A DNA stretch of 64,000 nucleotides from CALJFL01 sp036961205 (GTDB lineage: Bacteria; Pseudomonadota; Gammaproteobacteria; Pseudomonadales; Halieaceae), in assembly GCA_036961205.1 (NCBI GenBank), contig JBALVI010000002.1, positions 1 through 64,000 of the forward strand. The letters run 5' to 3'. The notes beneath the pieces are model-generated. The model was not told the DNA's origin and searched no databases. It saw nothing but the letters and a program-made list of their open reading frames with translations. Made by a program: the position numbers and the translations under genes. Shown piece by piece: positions 58,710 to 64,000 of the stretch (the stretch's first letter is position 1; every line of letters starts with the position of its first letter).

Positions 58710-60014
58710 CTACAAGTCGTAACCACGCTCGTCGTGCAGTACAAGATCAAGACCCTGGGTCTCTTCGTCATCGTCAACGCGCAGACCAACCATGACGTCT
58801 ACCACTTTGAAAATCACAAAGCTCACAACAGCCGTATAGACAATTGTAGCGACCACCCCTGTACCCTGAATCATCAACTGGCCACCGATACTGCTAACAC
58901 CGTCAGAGAATCCATTGCCGCTGAATATTCCCAATTGAGTTGAGCAAAATATACCGGCTAACAAAGTGCCCAGTATGCCGCCTACACCGTGGACCGGGAA
59001 AACATCCAAGCTATCGTCGACGCGCAGTTTATTTTTAAGGTAGTTGGTGGCGAAGTAACAAATGACACCTGCACTAAGGCCGATGACTACTGCACCGGCA
59101 GGACCGACAGAACCAGAGGCTGGAGTGATTGTACCCAGGCCGGCAACCATACCGGTCACAATACCCAGCACAGAAGGCTTACCATGCCGCAACCATTCCA
59201 TGGCCATCCAGGCGAGCGCTCCGCAGGCTGCTGACAGATGAGTCACTAACATTGCCATAGCAGCGCTTCCGTCAGCGGCCAAAGCTGAACCGGCGTTGAA
59301 GCCGAACCACCCGACCCACAACATGCCAGCACCGGTTACGGTCATAGTCAGGTTGTGCGGCGGCATAGCCACAGTGCCAAAGCCACGGCGTGGCCCCATT
59401 ATGATCGCGGCAACCAGCGCGGCAACAGCGGCAGTGATATGTACAACGGTACCGCCAGCAAAATCTTGTAGACCCATTTCGCCTAGCCAACCGCCACCCC
59501 ATACCCAGTGACAAATCGGAGCATAGACAACGAGCATCCAGATGGTGCTGAACAACAGCATCGCCGAGAATCGCATACGTTCAGCAAAGCTTCCGACAAT
59601 AAGCGCCGGCGTTATAATGGCAAAGGTCATTTGGAACATGGCGAACAGTGGGGCGGGAATCGTGCCATTAACACTGTCGATCGTCATTCCAGAAAACATA
59701 ATGTTACCGAAGTCACCGATGAATTTTCCCTGTTCTACACCCTCGCTACCAAACGCTATGGTGTAGCCCATGACAAACCAGACCAGTGACATTAAGCAGG
59801 TCAGTGCAAAGCACTGCATCAGCACCGACAATACGTTCTTGGTCCGAACCAACCCCGCATAAAACAGGGAGAGGCCGGGTATGGTCATAAATAGAACCAG
59901 AGCGGTAGACGTTAATATCCACGCCGTGTCAGCGCCATCGATCTCTCCTGCAAGGGCAGTAGAGGACGCCAACGACGCGGCCAGTAAAGCCGCGACACTT
60001 TTTATAATTTTCAT
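58710..60014 (-). CDS. amtB: ammonium transporter AmtB
   Basis: A 434-residue protein with signal peptide (LLAASLASSTALA) and eleven helices as in AmtB. Signature FYAGLVRTKNVLSVLMQCF, the NH4+-binding Trp region, DFAGGTVVHITAAVAALVAA with Asp and the first pore His, and VHGVGGILGTLLAGIF with the second pore His. It conducts ammonia across the inner membrane and is blocked by uridylyl-free GlnK when nitrogen is plentiful. It lies 13 bases downstream of glnK in one operon with a terminator beyond its stop. Confidence 0.97.
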   Translation of the reverse strand: MKIIKSVAALLAASLASSTALAGEIDGADTAWILTSTALVLFMTIPGLSLFYAGLVRTKNVLSVLMQCFALTCLMSLVWFVMGYTIAFGSEGVEQGKFIGDFGNIMFSGMTIDSVNGTIPAPLFAMFQMTFAIITPALIVGSFAERMRFSAMLLFSTIWMLVVYAPICHWVWGGGWLGEMGLQDFAGGTVVHITAAVAALVAAIIMGPRRGFGTVAMPPHNLTMTVTGAGMLWVGWFGFNAGSALAADGSAAMAMLVTHLSAACGALAWMAMEWLRHGKPSVLGIVTGMVAGLGTITPASGSVGPAGAVVIGLSAGVICYFATNYLKNKLRVDDSLDVFPVHGVGGILGTLLAGIFCSTQLGIFSGNGFSDGVSSIGGQLMIQGTGVVATIVYTAVVSFVIFKVVDVMVGLRVDDDEETQGLDLVLHDERGYDL

Positions 60015-60027
60015 AAGAACCTACCTG

Positions 60028-60366
60028 TTATAGAGCGTCGTCACCGGTTTCACCAGTGCGAATGCGGATGCTTTGTTCCAGCGCTGAGACAAATATCTTG
60101 CCGTCGCCAATTTTGCCTGTGTTGGCTGCGGAGCAAATCGCCTCGATGGCGGACTCGACCTGGCCATCGGCAACTGCCAGCTGCAGTTTTATTTTTGGCT
60201 GAAATTCAACGTGATACTCGGCACCACGATACAGTTCGGTATGGCCTTTCTGGCGACCGTAACCCTTAACCTCTTCAACAGTCATGCCCGTGATGCCCAT
60301 TTGCTGTAACGCTTCGCGGACATCATCAAGCTTAAAGGGCTTGACGATCGCGGTAATCATCTTCAT
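60028..60366 (-). CDS. glnK: nitrogen regulatory protein P-II (GlnK)
   Basis: 112 residues, the exact length of P-II proteins. T-loop with Tyr51 for uridylylation (GRQKGHTELYRGAEY), start MKMITAIVKPFKLDDVREAL, and GDGKIFVSALEQSIRIRTGE near the end. It signals 2-oxoglutarate, ATP/ADP and nitrogen status and binds AmtB. The order glnK-amtB identifies it as GlnK rather than GlnB. The region upstream holds an NtrC-like site. Confidence 0.97.
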   Translation of the reverse strand: MKMITAIVKPFKLDDVREALQQMGITGMTVEEVKGYGRQKGHTELYRGAEYHVEFQPKIKLQLAVADGQVESAIEAICSAANTGKIGDGKIFVSALEQSIRIRTGETGDDAL

Positions 60367-60438
60367 TGGTGAATCCTCTTTTTATAGGTCGCCCGATTAT
60401 TGTATTGTTCGCGGACTTTGGTCTTACGGGGTGAGTTG

Positions 60439-60455
60439 CGCACCAAAATGGTGCG
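60439..60455. promoter_or_regulatory. NtrC-like binding site upstream of glnK
   Basis: CGCACC-AAAAT-GGTGCG is a 17-bp perfect dyad and matches the NtrC consensus GCACC-N5-GGTGC. It lies 73 bases upstream of the glnK ATG. glnK-amtB operons are classical NtrC targets. Confidence 0.6.
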
Positions 60456-60472
60456 AGGTGCTAACTCAAGAG

Positions 60473-60488
60473 AACAGGTATCGTGCCA
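60473..60488 (-). promoter_or_regulatory. possible sigma-54 promoter
   Basis: On the minus strand TGGCACG-ATAC-CTGTT resembles the -24/-12 consensus TGGCACG-N4-TTGCT; the GG and G are ten bases apart as required, but the C of the -12 GC is T. It lies upstream of the NtrC-like dyad rather than downstream of it, which is atypical. Weak candidate. Confidence 0.3.
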
Positions 60489-60574
60489 CAACTTGGGGCA
60501 AACGTTAAGTTCTGCTAGCCTGCTAGGCTCGATTTAAGCGCTAACTGCCAAAATTCTGCTGAGGAAAAACCAAA

Positions 60575-61243
60575 ATGCTCGCCAATAAACATATCGTTAT
60601 CACCGGTGCCGCCGGATCGCTGGGTCAGGCCGCCGCTAAAAAAGCGCAGGAGTACGGTGCAACCGTCACCGGCCTGGACATCGTAACTGCCGACACCCTC
60701 CCCTATTGCGAAAACTATCATCAACTGGACCTACTGGACGCAGCGGCCACCAGGGCCTGCTTCGAGCGCCTCGGTCCAGTAGACGCCCTGCTCAATATCG
60801 CCGGTGGCTTCGCCATGGGCATAAGTGCGAGCGACCCATCAGACGAACAGTGGGAACTGATGTTCAAGCTGAATGTGACTACGCTACGTAATGCCATCCG
60901 CGCAGCCGTGCCTGCAATCACCGAAGCTCGCGGCGCAATCGTTAATGTAGGAGCGCTGGGCGCACTCAGCGGAGCGGCCGATATGAGCGCCTATTGCAGT
61001 GCCAAATCGACCGTAATGCGCCTAACAGAAAGTCTGTCGGAAGAGCTTAAAAGCGAGGGCGTGAATGTTAATGCGGTATTACCCAGTATTATTGATACAA
61101 AACCTAATCGGGACGGAATGCCGGACGCGGATTTTTCGACCTGGGTTACACCCGAGAAACTGGCAGAGGTGATTTGCTTTCTGGCATCCGACCGGTCGAA
61201 CGCTGTACACGGCGCGCTACTACCAGTGACAGGCCTTGCGTGA
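60575..61243 (+). CDS. short-chain dehydrogenase/reductase with unusual catalytic region
   Basis: A 222-residue SDR: TGAAGSLGQAAAKK nucleotide motif, LLNIAGGFAMGI (family NxAG), and YCSAKSTVMRLTESLSEELK with Tyr and Lys. Where the classical Ser lies 13 residues before Tyr the sequence reads NVGALGALSGAADMSAY, so the aligned position is Ala; the Ser nearer the Tyr could substitute. The C-terminus ALLPVTGLA matches the usual dinucleotide-fold ending. It is divergent from glnK and convergent with the amidohydrolase. Confidence 0.88.
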   Translation: MLANKHIVITGAAGSLGQAAAKKAQEYGATVTGLDIVTADTLPYCENYHQLDLLDAAATRACFERLGPVDALLNIAGGFAMGISASDPSDEQWELMFKLNVTTLRNAIRAAVPAITEARGAIVNVGALGALSGAADMSAYCSAKSTVMRLTESLSEELKSEGVNVNAVLPSIIDTKPNRDGMPDADFSTWVTPEKLAEVICFLASDRSNAVHGALLPVTGLA

Positions 61244-61262
61244 ATTCACGCTGGAAGGCCAC

Positions 61263-62996
61263 TCAGGGCGCGGAATAAACCGTTTTACCGCCCTTGATAG
61301 TCGCCACAACGTGAATATCGTTGAGAGCCCTGGATTCCACCGCAAGTGGGTTGGCATCCAAAATTACAAAATCAGCAACTTTGCCTGGCGTGATCGACCC
61401 TTTGCTGTCTTCCTCAAAGCTTTGATATGCGGCGTTTACAGTTATCGACTTAAGTGCCTCTTCAACCGGAACACGCTGCGCCTCCCCAAGCACCTTGCCG
61501 CTGCGGGTCGTACGATTAACCTGACTCGACAAGATCATCATGGCGTTGGGCAGCGTTACCGGAGCGTCGTTGTGCGCGGTATAGAGCATATTGCGGTCCA
61601 GTGCTGATCTGGTCGGCGAAATTCTCATAGCGCGTTCCGGCCCCAGCACTGAATCCCGGTGCCAGTCTCCCCAGTAAAAGGTATGCACGGTCATGAACGA
61701 TGGAATCACGTCCAGGGCCTTCATCGCATCCAGTTGATCCTCGCGCGAGGTTTGTGCGTGGATAACAACGGGGCGCACATCCTTATCACCATATTTGGCT
61801 CTGGCCTTGGTAACTGCAGTGACAAACTGATCGATTGCGGCATCACCATTGCTGTGAACCAATATCTGCCAATCGTTGGCAAAAGCCATGTCGACATACT
61901 TGTCGAGATTTTCAGCCTTCATCGCCGGATAACCCGCGTAGTCTTCATCGAGACCCTCGGGTACAACATGGTAGGCTTTGGTTAGCCAAGCGGTTTTTGC
62001 CTGTGGAGAACCGTCAAGGGATAGCTTGATGCCACCGACTCGAAAATGGTTTTGGTACTTGCGCTGCTCTGTGTTCACCAGTTTTTTAAGCTTGTCGTCA
62101 TCGCCGTAGAATCCGGGGTCCGGATAGGCAATCACGTCAATCTCCAATTTGCCCTGAGAGGCGAAGCTCTGGAGTGTACCAATGCCCGCCAGATCTGATC
62201 GCCCCTCTTGAGCCGTGGTAAAACCAGAGGCAAAATAAGCGCGCTGAGCCACCTCTAACATCGCCATTGCCGAGGATGTACTGCTGGGAGTCATAAGTGG
62301 CAGAAACGGAATAAATAAGGCCATCTCTTCCAATACACCGTTGGGCTTGCTGGAACCGGCAATCCGCCGCACTACGCCGCCAGCCGGATTCGGCGTACTC
62401 TCGTTATAGCCAAACAATTCCAGCGCCCTGGAATTGACCACACCCACATGCCCCGATTGATGGAGAATCACAACAGGCAAGGTGGTACTAACCAGGTCGA
62501 GTTCCGCTGCGGTTGGATGCCTTTTTTCTGCGAGTTGGGAGTCGTCGTAGTTCATGCCGAACACAACTCCTGATTCTTTGGCCTGAGGGCTGTCGATATG
62601 CGCTTTCATCTGACTAATGATTGTCGCAATATCACTGCTGACGCCCTCTGGGGGCGCCGCGAGATTTGCCGACATCACCGCCAGACCTACCATGCCAAAG
62701 TGACCGTGAGCATCAATAAAACCCGGCAAAAGAGTATTGCCATCCAGATCCACCATCTGTGTATCCGAGCCACGCAGTTTGCCCATATCGGCTAACGAAC
62801 CGACGGCAAGAATTCGTTGCCCGCTGACCGCAACCGCCTCGACCCAGGGTTGCTCACTGTCCATGGTAACAATGGTCCCGCCAGCATAGATCTGGGTAGC
62901 CATGAGCCCAGAATTCTCGGCTGCAGAACTGACTCCGCTGAAGATCAGACCGACAATCATGATCAGACTATTGATCGTGCTTTTCTTTCCACCCAT
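61263..62996 (-). CDS. secreted metal-dependent amidohydrolase (YtcJ-type)
   Basis: A 577-residue Amidohydro_3 protein with signal peptide (LIMIVGLIFSGVSSA). Motifs: YAGGTIVTMDSEQPWVEAVA at the start, GNTLLPGFIDAHGHFGMVGL with the H-x-H metal site, VHSNGDAAIDQFV, and the terminal GKVADFVILDANPL. ATG 62996 (MGGKK...) is preferred to the frame start at 63038 because a GGGG-containing site lies upstream. It is a paralogue of the 47692 gene and lacks the Cys-rich tail. It is flanked by SDR genes on both sides, convergent with one. Confidence 0.9.
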   Translation of the reverse strand: MGGKKSTINSLIMIVGLIFSGVSSAAENSGLMATQIYAGGTIVTMDSEQPWVEAVAVSGQRILAVGSLADMGKLRGSDTQMVDLDGNTLLPGFIDAHGHFGMVGLAVMSANLAAPPEGVSSDIATIISQMKAHIDSPQAKESGVVFGMNYDDSQLAEKRHPTAAELDLVSTTLPVVILHQSGHVGVVNSRALELFGYNESTPNPAGGVVRRIAGSSKPNGVLEEMALFIPFLPLMTPSSTSSAMAMLEVAQRAYFASGFTTAQEGRSDLAGIGTLQSFASQGKLEIDVIAYPDPGFYGDDDKLKKLVNTEQRKYQNHFRVGGIKLSLDGSPQAKTAWLTKAYHVVPEGLDEDYAGYPAMKAENLDKYVDMAFANDWQILVHSNGDAAIDQFVTAVTKARAKYGDKDVRPVVIHAQTSREDQLDAMKALDVIPSFMTVHTFYWGDWHRDSVLGPERAMRISPTRSALDRNMLYTAHNDAPVTLPNAMMILSSQVNRTTRSGKVLGEAQRVPVEEALKSITVNAAYQSFEEDSKGSITPGKVADFVILDANPLAVESRALNDIHVVATIKGGKTVYSAP

Positions 62997-63189
62997 TGTA
63001 AAACCCCATAGAGATTGACTGTAAATACTGTAGTACACGAGTGTAGCTCATTCAGGCATTTGAACCATCCTCAGATTTTTACGACCAACACCGGGGTCTG
63101 CGGTCAATAGTCCGACCAAAGGCTTTGCTCTTTGCGCACTCAGCGGTACATTGAGGGCCACAAAGTAACTCCAATTCAAGGCTTAGCGC

Positions 63190-63951
63190 ATGGGAACCTA
63201 TATTGTTACCGGTGGTGCCAGCGGTATCGGCGCCGCGATCAAAGCTCAATTGGTGTCGGAGGGCCACAACGTTCTGGTGGTTGATATCCGCGATGCTGAC
63301 ATCATTGCCAATCTGGCAACACCCGTGGGTCGCGAAGCGGCATGCGATGCTATTCGAAAGCACTGCACGGGAGGGCTGGAAGGTTTAGTGACTTGCGCCG
63401 GCCTGGGCGCAAGCACTACCGATCAAACATTGATCTCTGCAGTAAATTATTTTGGAACAGTCAATCTGGTTGAAGGTTTGCACGACCTGTTGGCGGCCAA
63501 TGGCGCTGCGGTGCTGCTAATCTCATCGAACTCTGCGTCTATGGGAACCAGCGCAGAGTACTTGCAAGCCTTACTTGGCGGAGACGAAGCTGCCGCCGCG
63601 GCTATTGCACAGACTACCGACGCGCAAATGGTGTACTCGGGCACGAAGCAGGCTCTCACTCTCTGGATGAAGCGCAATGCACCTACCTATGCCACTCAGG
63701 GCATTCGTATTAATGCTCTGGCGCCAGGACTAATCAAAACCCCTCTCAGTGATGCCATACAAAATGATCCGGTTTACGGAGAAGCGGTGAAGCTCTTTGC
63801 AGATTCTATCCCTATGGGCAGGCAAGGTCTGCCTGACGACATAGCACCTGCAGCCAGTTTTCTGCTCAGCAAAAAAGCGAGCTTCATCAGCGGGTCAGTG
63901 CTGTACATTGACGGAGGTCACGATGCGCTGTTCCGACCAGAGCAGATTTGA
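63190..63951 (+). CDS. SDR resembling 3-alpha-hydroxysteroid dehydrogenase/carbonyl reductase
   Basis: A 253-residue SDR with TGGASGIGAAI and the catalytic Ser in LLISSNSASM. Between that Ser and the YSGTKQA motif there is an insertion of about 25 residues (AEYLQALLGGDEAAAAAIAQ), as in 3-alpha-HSD/carbonyl reductase of Comamonas, where the insert forms an extra helical region. ALAPGLIKTPL and the terminal SGSVLYIDGGHDALF are standard. Steroid 3-ketone reduction is therefore possible but not shown. The nearby DUF1302/RND set would fit hydrophobic substrates. The remaining 49 bases of the window hold nothing further. Confidence 0.9.
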   Translation: MGTYIVTGGASGIGAAIKAQLVSEGHNVLVVDIRDADIIANLATPVGREAACDAIRKHCTGGLEGLVTCAGLGASTTDQTLISAVNYFGTVNLVEGLHDLLAANGAAVLLISSNSASMGTSAEYLQALLGGDEAAAAAIAQTTDAQMVYSGTKQALTLWMKRNAPTYATQGIRINALAPGLIKTPLSDAIQNDPVYGEAVKLFADSIPMGRQGLPDDIAPAASFLLSKKASFISGSVLYIDGGHDALFRPEQI

Positions 63952-64000
63952 AATGATTCCTCAATACACGGGTCACTCACGGTTGCCACGGGAAGTAACT

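Overview
The window looks like a chromosomal segment of an aquatic, probably marine, Gammaproteobacterium. The grounds are the FrdABCD type of fumarate reductase, glnK-amtB, a FadL porin, a WS/DGAT lipid synthase, the DUF1302/DUF1329/YCF48/RND set, several sulfatases and REP/RAYT-style repeats. A Cellvibrionales/Halieaceae-like host is a guess from gene content; no rRNA, tRNA or ribosomal protein gene is present to place it. Coding density is high, both strands are used, and there is no prophage, CRISPR array or intact insertion sequence.

Left part (1-6.7 kb): a decayed IS6-like transposase fragment at the edge, then a sulfur-themed locus. An AraC-type regulator fused to a tandem rhodanese is divergent from a secreted isochorismatase-fold hydrolase and a stand-alone rhodanese closely related to the fused one. 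A membrane-anchored AraC regulator follows, then a broken second copy of the hydrolase gene that carries a 182-bp tract identical to the first, and a secreted protein of unknown function. Two repeat families flank fadL (6.4-8.5 kb).

8.7-18.2 kb: a P1-family (DmpA-like) peptidase; frdABCD with overlapping start/stop codons and an FNR-like site upstream; a MenA/UbiA-type prenyltransferase whose reading frame overlaps the frdD stop and lacks a canonical start where one is expected; a class I fructose-bisphosphate aldolase; a YbhP-like EEP phosphatase; a small DksA/TraR zinc-finger protein; and a CaCA-like cation exchanger.

18.4-34 kb: an AT-rich orphan substrate-binding lipoprotein, probably acquired, then twelve genes in a row on the minus strand (33.4 to 19.7 kb). 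They encode three sulfatases, four predicted secreted or outer-membrane proteins, a DUF2092 protein, a bestrophin-like DUF4239 membrane protein, two MscS-type channels and an HlyD-like adaptor. A ribbon-helix-helix protein and a divergent AraC regulator sit at the head. I regard this and the rhodanese locus as the most interesting parts of the window.

35-50 kb: a TPR protein, a DUF427 protein, aconitase A, a short-chain dehydrogenase, a two-domain M16 protease, a His-rich secreted protein, a PliI-like lysozyme-inhibitor homologue, a cluster of inverted REP-like repeats, a prokaryotic pentameric ligand-gated ion channel, a DUF4410 protein and a secreted amidohydrolase.

49.6-64 kb: WS/DGAT acyltransferase, a zinc-ribbon protein, then RND transporter, YCF48-like protein, DUF1329 and DUF1302, a set associated with handling hydrophobic compounds at the envelope. 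Its upstream region carries a perfect match to the FNR/Anr consensus. After these come amtB-glnK with an NtrC-like site, two more short-chain dehydrogenases (one resembling 3-alpha-hydroxysteroid dehydrogenase) and a second secreted amidohydrolase. Together the right half suggests lipid or steroid-like substrate use and storage, and the frd block suggests growth under low oxygen.
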